A stretch of DNA of 64,000 nt from Planctomycetaceae bacterium (GTDB lineage: Bacteria > Planctomycetota > Planctomycetia > Planctomycetales > Planctomycetaceae): NCBI GenBank assembly GCA_021732995.1, contig JAKFWA010000085.1, forward strand, positions 1 to 64,000. Reading direction: 5' to 3'. Shown piece after piece: positions 55,106-64,000 of this stretch. A program made the position numbers and the translations under genes. The first letter of the stretch is position 1. Each line of letters begins with the position of its first letter. The notes under the pieces are model-generated. The model made no database searches. It was not told where the DNA came from and was given only the letters and a program-made list of their open reading frames with translations.

Positions 55106-57324
55106 TGTCGAACCCTGCTTGCCCGTCCGCAGAAGAACTGGAGCGATCGATAACCGGCGACTTGCCCGCTGATCGCGCCGAGGTGTTGGCGCACCATCTG
55201 GAAACCTGCGAGTCCTGCGCACGCAAACTGGCGGGAACGGCGACTCCCAATGGCATCGCACCGCGCCTGCACGATGCGGCAAGCGATACTCAACCAATGG
55301 AGCTGTCTCTGCTCATGGGCCGCTTGCATCAGATGAGGCAGGCACCGATTGAGCCATCCACGGACAACAGCTTCGCCACGATGTCGGGCCGCGGCTCGAT
55401 CACTGAATCGACGACGGACTACTCATTCCTGGAACCTGCTCGCGGTGGTGGGGAGATCGGCTGGTTGGGTTCCTATCGAGTGCTGAGATTGCTCGGTCAG
55501 GGCGGCATGGGCATCGTGTTTGAAGCCGAGGACCAACAACTTAACCGCCATGTCGCGTTGAAAGTCATGCGCCCGGAGCTCGCCGAAGATGCCAACGTGC
55601 GAGCCCGGTTTCTGGCCGAAGCCCGCGCGATGGCAGCCGTCGCTCACGAGAACGTGGTGAAGATCTACCAGATCGGTCAGGCTGGCGACGTCCCCTATCT
55701 GGCGATGGAGTTCCTCACCGGTGAGTCCCTCGCGCGTCGCCTGCGTCATGGTCCGGCAATCCCGTTGGCCGATGTCATTCGCATCGGTTACGAGATCGCC
55801 GTCGGACTGGCTGCTGCGCATCAGCAAGATCTCATCCATCGCGATATCAAGCCCGATAACGTGTTCTTGGAAACGGTCGAACAGCGCGGCGATCAGACTC
55901 CGGCTCGCGAACCGGGACGCACTGAGTTGCGAGTGAAGTTGCTGGATTTCGGACTCGCGTTTTCCGTTGCTGGCCAGGGTGTGGCCGATGAACGAGGCAT
56001 CGTGTTGGGCACTCCAGCCTTCATGTCGCCGGAACAAGCACTCGGCAAAACCGTCGACGAACGGTCTGACCTGTTTAGCCTCGGCTGCGTGCTCTACCGC
56101 ATGATGACCGGCAAGTTGCCATTCGAGGGTTCAACGCCCGTCGAGGTCCTGCAAGCGCGCGTGAAGCAATCCGCAATGTCGGTGCACTTGCAAGCCCCCG
56201 GCGTACCATTGCCTCTTGCTCAACTCATCGACGAGCTACTGGCCGCGAACCCCAAACGTCGGCCCGCGTCGGCTCAAGCTGTGGCGGACCAACTCGCCAA
56301 GCACCTGCCGAAACCGGCTTTGCTGACGTCGGGTCAGAAGCTAACAGGAGCAGCAGTTGCCATCACCGCCATCATCGCGGTGCTGATCTTGGGCACCATC
56401 AATTCCAAGCCAAAGGACAACGGAGTCGCATCTTTGCCAGGCGAGGGCGCCGACAGTTCCGCAGCAGCGAACGACTCAACGTCAGCCGAGACAGAATCCA
56501 AATCACAACAAGCTAAGCCACAGAGACCAGAGCTTGATCCCGCGTGGGTGGAGCGAGTCCGCCAGATGGAGCCAGCCGCTCAAATCACGGAAGTCATCGC
56601 CGAGTTGCAGCGCCGCAACCCAGAATTCGACGGCAAGCATCAGGAAAATCACACCGCGGAATTCGTCAAACGCCTCCACTTCGTTTCCGACCATGTGACG
56701 GACATCTCGCCCGTCCGAGCGTTCCCCGAACTGCATACATTGTTCTGCGCGGGAAGTTCAGAAGGTAAAGGCGCTCTCGACGACCTGTCACCCTTGAGGG
56801 GGATGTCGTTAACCCACATCGACTGCGGTTGGACGCAAATCCGCGACCTCGAACCACTGCGCGGCATGCGCCTGACCGGGTTGCAGGCCAGCTTGACTCA
56901 AGTCTCGGAATTGAGCCCTCTCGAGGGCATGCCTCTGAAGGTACTGCAGATTGGCGGCACTCAGGTTTCGAACTTGTCTGTTCTGAAACCCATGTCACTC
57001 AGGTTATTGAGTTGTTGGGGCACGCCAGTCAGTGACTTGAGCCCGATTAGCGGCTGCCCCACTCTGACGGACTTGGAACTGAGTGACAGCCAGGTCACGG
57101 ATCTGTCGCCATTGCGCGGCTGCCCCATCAAGCACCTCACGTGCGAACTGAAGAACGTCAAGGACTGGTCGGTCCTGGGCGAATTGCCCTTGGAAACCGT
57201 GCGGCTGCACTACGTGCCCGAACTGCACAAAGAGCTGTTGAGCAAGATCCCGACACTGCAGTCGATCAACTACCGCTCAGCCCCAAGGTTCCTGGAGAAC
57301 CCGAACAAGAAGCCCGGCGGTTAG
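55105..57324 (+). CDS. Transmembrane Ser/Thr kinase with anti-sigma zinc finger and leucine-rich repeats
   Basis: A 739-residue protein. Residues ~7-45 are a zf-HC2-like anti-sigma finger (HHLETCESCARK, H-x3-C-x2-C at 31/35/38). The kinase domain (~121-395) is intact: GQGGMGIVF, VALKVMRP with K153, HRDIKPDN with D247 and LLDFGLAFS with D281. A TM helix (~415-437, AAVAITAIIAVLILGTI) leads to an acidic linker and a repeat domain (~525-728) of short leucine-rich units of the form DLSPLRGMSLTHIDCGWTQI. The zinc finger and coupling to the upstream sigma suggest it holds that sigma and releases it on a signal sensed by the repeats. ATG 55105 overlaps the sigma stop. Confidence 0.93.
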   Translation: MSNPACPSAEELERSITGDLPADRAEVLAHHLETCESCARKLAGTATPNGIAPRLHDAASDTQPMELSLLMGRLHQMRQAPIEPSTDNSFATMSGRGSITESTTDYSFLEPARGGGEIGWLGSYRVLRLLGQGGMGIVFEAEDQQLNRHVALKVMRPELAEDANVRARFLAEARAMAAVAHENVVKIYQIGQAGDVPYLAMEFLTGESLARRLRHGPAIPLADVIRIGYEIAVGLAAAHQQDLIHRDIKPDNVFLETVEQRGDQTPAREPGRTELRVKLLDFGLAFSVAGQGVADERGIVLGTPAFMSPEQALGKTVDERSDLFSLGCVLYRMMTGKLPFEGSTPVEVLQARVKQSAMSVHLQAPGVPLPLAQLIDELLAANPKRRPASAQAVADQLAKHLPKPALLTSGQKLTGAAVAITAIIAVLILGTINSKPKDNGVASLPGEGADSSAAANDSTSAETESKSQQAKPQRPELDPAWVERVRQMEPAAQITEVIAELQRRNPEFDGKHQENHTAEFVKRLHFVSDHVTDISPVRAFPELHTLFCAGSSEGKGALDDLSPLRGMSLTHIDCGWTQIRDLEPLRGMRLTGLQASLTQVSELSPLEGMPLKVLQIGGTQVSNLSVLKPMSLRLLSCWGTPVSDLSPISGCPTLTDLELSDSQVTDLSPLRGCPIKHLTCELKNVKDWSVLGELPLETVRLHYVPELHKELLSKIPTLQSINYRSAPRFLENPNKKPGG

Positions 57325-57350
57325 TGATTGATCACGCCGATGACGGTTCC

Positions 57351-57398
57351 GTAGGTCGGACATCCTGTCCCACTGCCGGACAAGATTGTCCGGCCTAC
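57351..57398. repeat. Dispersed hairpin repeat (GTAGGTCGGACA family), copy 2
   Basis: Arms 57351-57362 (GTAGGTCGGACA) and 57387-57398 (TGTCCGGCCTAC), with an inner TGTCC/GGACA stem (57366-57370 and 57378-57382), repeat the architecture of 30594-30643. Position: 27 nt after the kinase stop and 183 nt before the pseudokinase start. It could attenuate read-through between the paralogues. Confidence 0.8.
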
Positions 57399-57580
57399 TT
57401 CTCGTTCCCGGACGGCAATTCAACGCCGTTTTCCCTTGGTTTTTCGGCACTTCGCGCGATCTCCCAGAATCTGTTCGGTTTCGCGTATAGATCGGCTTCG
57501 CCCGCGTGTACTCCTTAGTGACGAGGCGGTACTGTGGTTCGTTCGGCAACGGCCGCCGCCTCGCAACCAAGGTACGGCGA

Positions 57581-59578
57581 ATGGCCACACTCCTGCTCTG
57601 CACCTGCCCTTCTGATGAAGAACTCGCTCAGTCGCTCTGCGGCGAGCTACCGGTCGATCATTCCGATCGTCTGGCTCAGCATCTGGAAACGTGCAGCGAG
57701 TGTGCTCGAAAACTCGAACAGCTCTCCGTCGTGCCTGACATGGAAGACTTGTTGGTGAGTTCTCATCATGAGCTGCATCAGCCGTTTCCGCGCGAGCTGG
57801 CCAATTTGATGGACCGCCTGCGCTGGTTTGGCTCTGGAGCCGATTCGATGACCGACTCAACGCCCTCATTCCCAACGCCGAGCCATGATCCAAATGGGCG
57901 CGGTCGCCTGGGCCCGTATCGGTTGCTGCGAGAGCTGCCACCGACGGGTTCGGCGTTGGTTTATGAGGCGGAGGACCCACAACTGCGCCGCAACGTCTGG
58001 CTGAAAGTGTTGCGTCCCGACTTGGCAGAGAGCGTCGATCAACGTCAGCTGTTTCTGGAAACAGCCCGCGCTCTGGCCGCCGTCAAACACCGTCACGTGG
58101 TGACGGTCTATGAAGTCGCAGACGTCCAGCCCCTGCCCTACGTAGTGATGGAAGTTGTGTCTGACGGCTCTCTGGCGGACTGGCTGAAGGGCTTCGTGCC
58201 CGCCGTTCCCGAAACGCTCCGCATCACTCGTGAGGTCGCAGAAGCCTTGCTGGCCACGGAAGCTCATGGATTGCAACCAGCGGAACTGGCGCCCGACCAG
58301 ATCTGGCTGCAGCGAGCCCAGCATGGTGAGCTATCTCTCTCGGTCCAAAGTTGCGTGAAGCTGCGAGACTTCGAACGGGCGCCGCGCTCGACACCAACAG
58401 TACGTAGCCACGGAACGGTGCAACAACAGCTCGGAGTTGTGCTGTACTCGTTGCTGACCGGTCGCTGGCTGGCCGTCTCAGATCGCGTTGCAGCTTTGGG
58501 AAATCGAGTCGCGGTGCGGACGCTGAACCCACACGTGCCGTCCCGCGTTGCCCGTTTCGTCGAACAGTTGCTGGAACCAACGTCGCAGTCCATCTCGTTG
58601 ACGAGCATCATTCAGCAGCTCGACAAGCTGGAGCGAACAGCCCAGACCGGAACGTCGACTGAACGCATCATCGCAATCGCAGCGACCATCGTCGCCACCG
58701 CACTAAGTATCGTTGTCGCCACTCAGTGGAATACCAGCCGTCCGCTCGAAAACAGTTCCACGACGAACACTCCCATCGTGCCAGCACCGGCGACTCAGAC
58801 TGCCGAGCCCCCAAAGCCTGCGGCGGTAGTTGAAGCCACAACAGCGAAACCAGTTCCAGCCGCGCGTGAACCACTCAGCGACGCCTGGCTGAAACTGATT
58901 GAACGCGTACCGCCGGAAGTTCAAGTGGAGTCCGTGGTCGCCGAGTTGCAGCGTCGCAATCCGCGTTACGACGGCAAGTATCGAGTCTCCATCGAGAACG
59001 GAGTCGTACGTGACTTCGGTGTTTATACCGACTCCGTCCGTGACATCTCACCGGTTCGCGCCTTCCCCGGCCTCGAACGGTTCCACTGTCACGGCAGCAT
59101 GCCCGGCAGCGGCGTCCTGGAAGATCTGTCGCCTCTGAAGGGGTTGAAGCTGGTACGGCTGGACTGCGGTTGGACGCGCATTCGCGACCTCACACCACTG
59201 GCCGACATGCCTCTGACGATCCTGGGCTGCGGAGGCACACGCATCGAAAACCTGGAACCGCTGCGGTCTTGCCCGTTGCAGCAGTTGCAAATCTGGGCGA
59301 CTGGAGTCGTCGATCTCTCGCCACTCAGCGACATGCGTAGCCTGACCGAGTTGAATCTGCAGATCAACGCGATCAGCAATCTGGAACCGCTAGCCACGCT
59401 GCCTCTGAAGAAACTGCGTTGCGAGGAGATCCCGGTCGCAGACTGGTCTGTGTTGCAAAGCATGCCACTCGAGTCCATCCAGCTCACTTACCACAAGCAA
59501 CGTCATCGCGATCTCCTGCTGGCGATTCCGACCTTGAAAGAGATCAACGGCCAACCGGCGGCCGACGTCTTGAAGTAG
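57581..59578 (+). CDS. Pseudokinase paralogue with anti-sigma zinc finger and leucine-rich repeats
   Basis: A 665-residue tandem paralogue of the preceding kinase with the same order: zinc finger (QHLETCSECARK, His34/Cys38/Cys41), kinase-like domain (~105-360), TM helix (~367-385, IIAIAATIVATALSIVVA) and leucine-rich repeats (~450-655). The kinase domain is degenerate: the glycine loop reads LRELPPTGSALVYEAED, the catalytic-loop HRDIKPDN aligns with PAELAPDQ (Asp to Glu, Lys to Ala, Asn to Gln) and DFG is DFE. The VAIK-type Lys (~142, VWLKVLRP) remains. It is thus likely a pseudokinase with a scaffold or regulatory role. ATG 57581 is preferred over a GTG at 57506. Confidence 0.9.
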   Translation: MATLLLCTCPSDEELAQSLCGELPVDHSDRLAQHLETCSECARKLEQLSVVPDMEDLLVSSHHELHQPFPRELANLMDRLRWFGSGADSMTDSTPSFPTPSHDPNGRGRLGPYRLLRELPPTGSALVYEAEDPQLRRNVWLKVLRPDLAESVDQRQLFLETARALAAVKHRHVVTVYEVADVQPLPYVVMEVVSDGSLADWLKGFVPAVPETLRITREVAEALLATEAHGLQPAELAPDQIWLQRAQHGELSLSVQSCVKLRDFERAPRSTPTVRSHGTVQQQLGVVLYSLLTGRWLAVSDRVAALGNRVAVRTLNPHVPSRVARFVEQLLEPTSQSISLTSIIQQLDKLERTAQTGTSTERIIAIAATIVATALSIVVATQWNTSRPLENSSTTNTPIVPAPATQTAEPPKPAAVVEATTAKPVPAAREPLSDAWLKLIERVPPEVQVESVVAELQRRNPRYDGKYRVSIENGVVRDFGVYTDSVRDISPVRAFPGLERFHCHGSMPGSGVLEDLSPLKGLKLVRLDCGWTRIRDLTPLADMPLTILGCGGTRIENLEPLRSCPLQQLQIWATGVVDLSPLSDMRSLTELNLQINAISNLEPLATLPLKKLRCEEIPVADWSVLQSMPLESIQLTYHKQRHRDLLLAIPTLKEINGQPAADVLK

Positions 59579-59611
59579 CCGGTCAGCGTTGCATCGCTGA
59601 TGCCGACGCCG

Positions 59612-59642
59612 CGTGTGTACCCATCACACGTTCTGCTTTTTT
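59612..59642 (+). terminator. Terminator after the pseudokinase gene
   Basis: A 6-bp stem (CGTGTG at 59612-59617, CACACG at 59625-59630) with a 7-nt loop is followed by TTCTGCTTTTTT. It lies 34 nt after the pseudokinase stop, so the downstream surface-protein gene probably has its own promoter within 59643-59725. Confidence 0.72.
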
Positions 59643-59725
59643 GCTCGCCCTAAGCCGACTGCGCTCCCGTTGCGCGCAGCACCTGGCTCCGTTGTTTGCT
59701 CACTTACTCATTGGGGATACAGACC

Positions 59726-62700
59726 ATGCGCGGTTTCCATTGGCTATCAAACTTACGAGCGGAACTTCACAACGGACTCAGGCGACAAGGCCGCAGGCCC
59801 AACAGAAGTAGCAACTCACAGCGTCAAAGTCTGGAACAACTCGAAGACCGCTTGCTGTTGACCATCAGCCGTTCCATTGAAGCCGGTGCCACGCTGAAGA
59901 TCGAACCGGTCAGCAGCATCTTCCCCGACGCCAAGTACACGCGCATGAATATTGAAGTGAATTCCGTGCCGGGAACCACCTTGGGCACGATGGCCCTCAT
60001 CACCAATCTCACGGAAGTCCCTTGGGGCACAATCGGTGGAACGACCTTCGCTCCGCCCAGTGCCGCCCACACCGAGAATCGAGTCTTCAGCGGCAACAGC
60101 TTCGTCTACCACAGCAGTGGCAAGGTGGGTACCGAAACCATCCCCGTTAAGTTCAGCGATGGCTTCAGCGATGCCACTGATTCGATCGTTATCACGATCA
60201 CCGATCCTGCTCCGACCAACATCGGCCTCTCGAACAGCAACCTGGAAGAGAACAAGGCCAACGGCACCGTCGTCGGAGCGATCCAGGTGGTAGACGGCAA
60301 TGTTGACGACACGTTTACGCTGGAGCTCACCAACGATGCAGGCGGTCGCTTTGCCATCAGCGGCTCTGATCTGGTCGTCGCGGACAGTTCACTCATCGAC
60401 TTCGAAACCGGCACGTCTCACCAGGTCACGATTAAGGCCACGGACTCGTTCAACCACACCATTTCGAAATCGCTGACGGTGCAGATCACGAACGTCGATG
60501 ACACTCCGCCGACCATCAGCATCACTCCGAACGGCACTACGACGAGCGCCATCTCAATCCCGTTCACGTTCCAGTTCAGCGAAACCGTTACCGGATTTGA
60601 TCTCTCGGACATCAGTGTCACCAACGGAACCAAGGGCAAGTTTGAAGCCGTCGACGGCGACACCTACACCCTGGTCGTCGTCCCCAGCACTGATGGCGAC
60701 GTGCAGATCAGCATTGCTGCTGATGCCGCGTTCGACGCCGCCTTGAACGGAAACAAGGCCGCCAACGCCACCGTCACCAGCGATACGACAGCCCCGGTGC
60801 TCACCTCGATCGTGCGTCAGACACCCACATCAGCAGCAACCAATGCCGACACGCTGACGTTTCGAGTGACCTTCAACGAAACGGTGTTGGGCGTCGGCGC
60901 GGGAGACTTTCGAGCCATCGGCACAACAGCTTCTATCAGCATCACGCCCGTGAGCGGCAGCGTCTACGACGCGAAGTTGACCGGCGGTAACCTCGCCAGC
61001 CTGAACGGCCCCGTGGGTCTGGATCTGGCACTCACGCCCACCATTCAAGACGCAGCGGGCAATGCACTACCAACCACCGAGCCCGCTATCGACGAGACTT
61101 TCATCGTCGACAACATCGCGCCAACCACGACGTCCTTCACACGCCAAACACCCAGCACGTTGATCACCAATGCGGACTCGCTCACGTTTCGAGTCACTTT
61201 CAGCGAAGCCGTCACCGGTGTCGGCAGCGAAGACTTTGCGGTCACCGGCACGACAGCCACACCTTCGGTCACCCCGGTAAGCGGCAGCGTTTACGACCTT
61301 ACGTTAACAGGCGGAAATCTCGCGACGCTGAATGCGATCGCGGGTCTGAACTTCGCGGCGTCGATCAGCATCACTGACGCTGCCGGCTTCGCCTTGCCCA
61401 CAACAGAACCCAGCACCGATCAAACTTATGAGGTCAACAACGCGGGTTTCACTGTCAGTAAGCAAACGGCATCCGTCAGCGAAGCAGGCACGACGGACTC
61501 CTTCACAGTGGTACTCGATAGCGCCCCAGCCACCGACGTAGTCATCTCTGTCTCCAGCAATGACACCACGGAAGCCAAAGCCAGTCCGACCACCCTGACC
61601 TTCACCTCATCCAACTGGAACACACCTCAGGCCGTCACGATCACAGGTCCTGACGACTCGATCATTGATGGGACGCAAACCAGCACGCTGACGATCTCGG
61701 TGGTGGATGCATCCAGCAACGACTTTTTCGACCCGCTCGCCGACAAGACGATCACTGTTTCAACGACAGACAATGAACCAGCTCAGCCCAGCGTCACGCT
61801 CTCGGAGGTGACTGATCTTCCCGGCGGAACCGTGACCATCACCGCCACCCTGTCCAACGCCCGCGCCGTCGGAGATGTGAGCGTCGACTTATCATTCGGC
61901 GGCACGGCCACCCCAACAGAAGACTACACTCGCCCGGGAACGCAGATCGTCATTCCAGCGGGAAACACAACCGGCAAACTGGTGCTGACACTCGTTCCCG
62001 ACACCATTGATGAACCCACAGAGACTATCACCGCCGACCTGACAACCGTGACGGGCGGCTTGGAGAGCGGAACTCAGAAGCTGACGATCACCATTCCCGA
62101 CGATGATCCAGCTCCGGTGTCTTCCAAGATCTCCGGCAACAAGCTGGTCATCACGGACACTCAAGGCATTGCTACGGACGTGATCGTGAGCCGCGATTCC
62201 GGCACCAACGAGATCGTGGTGATCTCACGCACCGGCGGCGTCACGGCGACAGAGCAACGATTCTCAGGCACCGGGCTGATGGGACTTGATGTGTCACTGG
62301 GCGGGCAAAGCGATCGCTTCGATGCGTTGGGACTCAATCTGCCGGTAACCATCAACGGTGGTGATGGCAACGACACAATCATTGGCACCGCTTTCACGGA
62401 TTCTCTGATCGGTGGAGCAGGCAACGATTCGCTGAGTGGTGGCGGCAACAAGGACACGCTCACGGGCGGTGATGGCGATGACACGCTGGACGGTGGCGCG
62501 TCCGCAGACACGCTGATGGAAGTCGGCGACGTGAACTTCGTGCTGACGAATAGCTCGTTGACGGGACTGGGTACCGACAAACTTATTGGCTTCGAAGGTG
62601 CGGTCCTCACGGGAGGCAACAGTGCGAACTCGATTGATGCCTCGGCGGTTACGTACCCAGTGGGCATCAACGGCGGCCCCGGAGCGGACACTCTCACCGG

Positions 62701-64000
62701 GGGCAGCATGGGTGACACGCTCAACGCAGGCACCGGCAACGACGTCATGTTCGGACTGGGTGGTCGAGACTTCCTCAGCGGTGGAGCGGGTAACGATTTT
62801 CTGGACGGCGGCGGCAGCGATGACAACCTGGTCGGTGGCGACGGTCTGGATGCCGGGCGACGTAAGAACGATGTCGACTTCGTAGTAACCAACACGACTC
62901 TGCAGGAATTGGTGAGCGGTGTTGTGATCTCTGTGGACTCGATGACGACCCTCGAGACCGTCGCACTGGCTGGAGGCCCCTCAGCGAACAGTTTCGATCT
63001 GACCGCGTTCATCAATACGGGCATCACAACCCTGCAAGGTAACGGTGGCGATGACACCATCCTGGCTACTGATGGGCTCGACTTCATCACCACCACCGGC
63101 GGCGCGGATGTCATCAATGGCCGTGACGGCGGAGACACCATTCGTAGCGGCGACGGTGAAGACTCGATTCTGGGTGGTGGCGGCAACGACCTGCTGGAAG
63201 GCCAGGGAGGCAACGACACCGTCCATGGCGAGGCTGGAGCTGATTACGTTGTAGGTGGCGATGGCGACGACACGCTAACTGGTGGTGATGGCAACGATTT
63301 CCTGGCAGCGACCACTGGGGCAGACGTCATCTACGGTGGTGCTGGGGATGACCAGCTCATCGGCAGTTCAGCCGCCAACACGTTGCAAGGCGATGGCGGG
63401 AACGATCGCCTCTTCGGAGAAGGCGGCGACGATTCGTTGCTCGGTGGAGACGGTAATGACTCGCTGCAAGGTGCTGACGGCGCTGACACCGTCAGCGGTG
63501 AGGCGGGTGACGATCAGCTCGGCGGCGGTGCTGGCGTCGACACTCTGGATGGTGGATCTGGAATCAACCGCATCAGCGAACTCGTTGACGGCAACGTCAC
63601 CATCGTGGGTTCGCAGATCACATCGCAGCAACTGGGCAACGAATCATTCACCAATATCAGCCGCATCATTCTGATGGGTGGCGCCGGCAATAACCTGTTC
63701 GATCTCCGCCAGACAACGATCGCCGCGCAACTGCAAGGTGAAGGCGGCAATGACACCCTGCTGGGCGGATCAGGTCGCGATCTGATTAACGGCGGCAACG
63801 GCAGCGACGTGCTGTCGGGTGGTGGTCAGGCCGATGTGCTCAACGGTGGCGCAGGCACGGACATCGCGTATGAAGTCGCCAACTCGAACTTCACGGTGGT
63901 CGGCCTGCAAGTGGCGTCCGCCGCAACCGGAACTGAAACGCATACCAGCATCGAAGGCATCGTGCTGGTCGGTGGAATCGGCAACAACACACTCAACGCC
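59726..64000 (+). CDS. Giant Calx-beta / RTX surface protein (3' end outside window)
   Basis: Open from ATG 59726 to the window end (1,425 codons) with no stop. The N-terminus carries SQRQSLEQLEDRLLL, the LE-x-LEDR-LL signature that opens many giant exported planctomycete proteins. Modules by approximate residue: cadherin-like (~165-270), Ig-like repeats with DTTAPVLTSIV and DNIAPTTTSFT (~250-570), two Calx-beta-like domains starting ~574 and ~685, then from ~875 onward many RTX nonapeptides such as GGDGNDTIIG and GGAGNDSLSGGG that bind Ca2+. Two RTX blocks are separated by beta segments. Probably a secreted adhesin or envelope/matrix protein. No secretion genes are adjacent. Confidence 0.92.
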   Translation, partial: MRGFHWLSNLRAELHNGLRRQGRRPNRSSNSQRQSLEQLEDRLLLTISRSIEAGATLKIEPVSSIFPDAKYTRMNIEVNSVPGTTLGTMALITNLTEVPWGTIGGTTFAPPSAAHTENRVFSGNSFVYHSSGKVGTETIPVKFSDGFSDATDSIVITITDPAPTNIGLSNSNLEENKANGTVVGAIQVVDGNVDDTFTLELTNDAGGRFAISGSDLVVADSSLIDFETGTSHQVTIKATDSFNHTISKSLTVQITNVDDTPPTISITPNGTTTSAISIPFTFQFSETVTGFDLSDISVTNGTKGKFEAVDGDTYTLVVVPSTDGDVQISIAADAAFDAALNGNKAANATVTSDTTAPVLTSIVRQTPTSAATNADTLTFRVTFNETVLGVGAGDFRAIGTTASISITPVSGSVYDAKLTGGNLASLNGPVGLDLALTPTIQDAAGNALPTTEPAIDETFIVDNIAPTTTSFTRQTPSTLITNADSLTFRVTFSEAVTGVGSEDFAVTGTTATPSVTPVSGSVYDLTLTGGNLATLNAIAGLNFAASISITDAAGFALPTTEPSTDQTYEVNNAGFTVSKQTASVSEAGTTDSFTVVLDSAPATDVVISVSSNDTTEAKASPTTLTFTSSNWNTPQAVTITGPDDSIIDGTQTSTLTISVVDASSNDFFDPLADKTITVSTTDNEPAQPSVTLSEVTDLPGGTVTITATLSNARAVGDVSVDLSFGGTATPTEDYTRPGTQIVIPAGNTTGKLVLTLVPDTIDEPTETITADLTTVTGGLESGTQKLTITIPDDDPAPVSSKISGNKLVITDTQGIATDVIVSRDSGTNEIVVISRTGGVTATEQRFSGTGLMGLDVSLGGQSDRFDALGLNLPVTINGGDGNDTIIGTAFTDSLIGGAGNDSLSGGGNKDTLTGGDGDDTLDGGASADTLMEVGDVNFVLTNSSLTGLGTDKLIGFEGAVLTGGNSANSIDASAVTYPVGINGGPGADTLTGGSMGDTLNAGTGNDVMFGLGGRDFLSGGAGNDFLDGGGSDDNLVGGDGLDAGRRKNDVDFVVTNTTLQELVSGVVISVDSMTTLETVALAGGPSANSFDLTAFINTGITTLQGNGGDDTILATDGLDFITTTGGADVINGRDGGDTIRSGDGEDSILGGGGNDLLEGQGGNDTVHGEAGADYVVGGDGDDTLTGGDGNDFLAATTGADVIYGGAGDDQLIGSSAANTLQGDGGNDRLFGEGGDDSLLGGDGNDSLQGADGADTVSGEAGDDQLGGGAGVDTLDGGSGINRISELVDGNVTIVGSQITSQQLGNESFTNISRIILMGGAGNNLFDLRQTTIAAQLQGEGGNDTLLGGSGRDLINGGNGSDVLSGGGQADVLNGGAGTDIAYEVANSNFTVVGLQVASAATGTETHTSIEGIVLVGGIGNNTLNA

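Noticed and set aside
61080-64000. Tandem nonapeptide-coding DNA as a CRISPR or satellite array
   Set aside because: The repetition is in-frame RTX coding (GGxGxDxxx) with variable codons, not direct DNA repeats with unique spacers.
1-64000. tRNA, rRNA, integrase, transposase or prophage signatures
   Set aside because: None was seen on reading the gene products and intergenic gaps; a dedicated tRNA/ncRNA search was not possible here.

Overview
The window looks like a chromosomal segment of a planctomycete (phylum Planctomycetota, probably order Planctomycetales). The evidence is the gene content: a DUF1501 protein with a twin-arginine signal, a giant secreted dehydrogenase/HEAT/cytochrome c protein of the PVC type, two DUF1570-like metallopeptidase homologues, PQQ-type beta-propellers, several ECF sigma factors next to serine/threonine kinases, and a giant RTX/Calx-beta surface protein opening with an LE-x-LEDR-LLL signature. 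Spacing is loose, with many single genes and few tight operons, and G+C is moderately high with G/C-rich third positions. I saw no rRNA, tRNA, CRISPR array, transposase, integrase or phage gene.

Layout. 1-10.7 kb: end of a Pro/Ala-rich membrane protein, citrate synthase, a thioredoxin-fold protein, a UvrD/PcrA helicase, DNA polymerase III delta', and a PAS histidine kinase with a double response regulator. 10.7-15.4 kb: a small broken gene, undecaprenyl-diphosphatase, a Tat-exported TIM-barrel protein and a chemoreceptor. 15.6-19.1 kb (minus strand): a lipoprotein HExxH peptidase homologue, a GNAT acetyltransferase, a membrane-anchored thioredoxin-fold protein and an exported M20 amidohydrolase, two of the junctions being 4-nt overlaps. 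19.3-32 kb (plus strand): SDR and Gfo/Idh oxidoreductases, a PAP2 phosphatase, an FHA-GAF-SpoIIE phosphatase, a DinG-like helicase, the PVC dehydrogenase/cytochrome protein and the menaquinone enzyme MqnE. 32-42.9 kb: secreted beta-propellers, DUF1501, a response regulator, DUF1570, a secreted hypothetical and an esterase. 43-46 kb (minus): an FHA-ECF sigma fusion followed by an ABC ATPase and ABC-2 permease. 46.5-49 kb: an FAD oxidoreductase and a secreted esterase.

49-64 kb is the most distinctive part. Two ECF sigma modules face away from each other across a 347-nt gap. The leftward one is an ECF sigma followed by a 1,376-residue kinase carrying LamG-like, PD40-like and SUMF1-like extracytoplasmic modules. 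The rightward one is an ECF sigma whose stop codon overlaps the start of a kinase fused at its N-terminus to an anti-sigma-type zinc finger and at its C-terminus to leucine-rich repeats across a membrane helix. Next comes a tandem paralogue with the same architecture whose kinase domain has lost its catalytic residues. After a terminator a giant RTX/Calx-beta adhesin-like gene starts and runs off the window. A reasonable inference is that the sigma, zinc-finger kinase and pseudokinase form a transmembrane signalling unit that senses envelope or surface state.

Intergenic regions carry several strong dispersed hairpin elements in different families, two of them present twice in the window. Many lie between convergent genes or after gene ends and could serve as transcription terminators.
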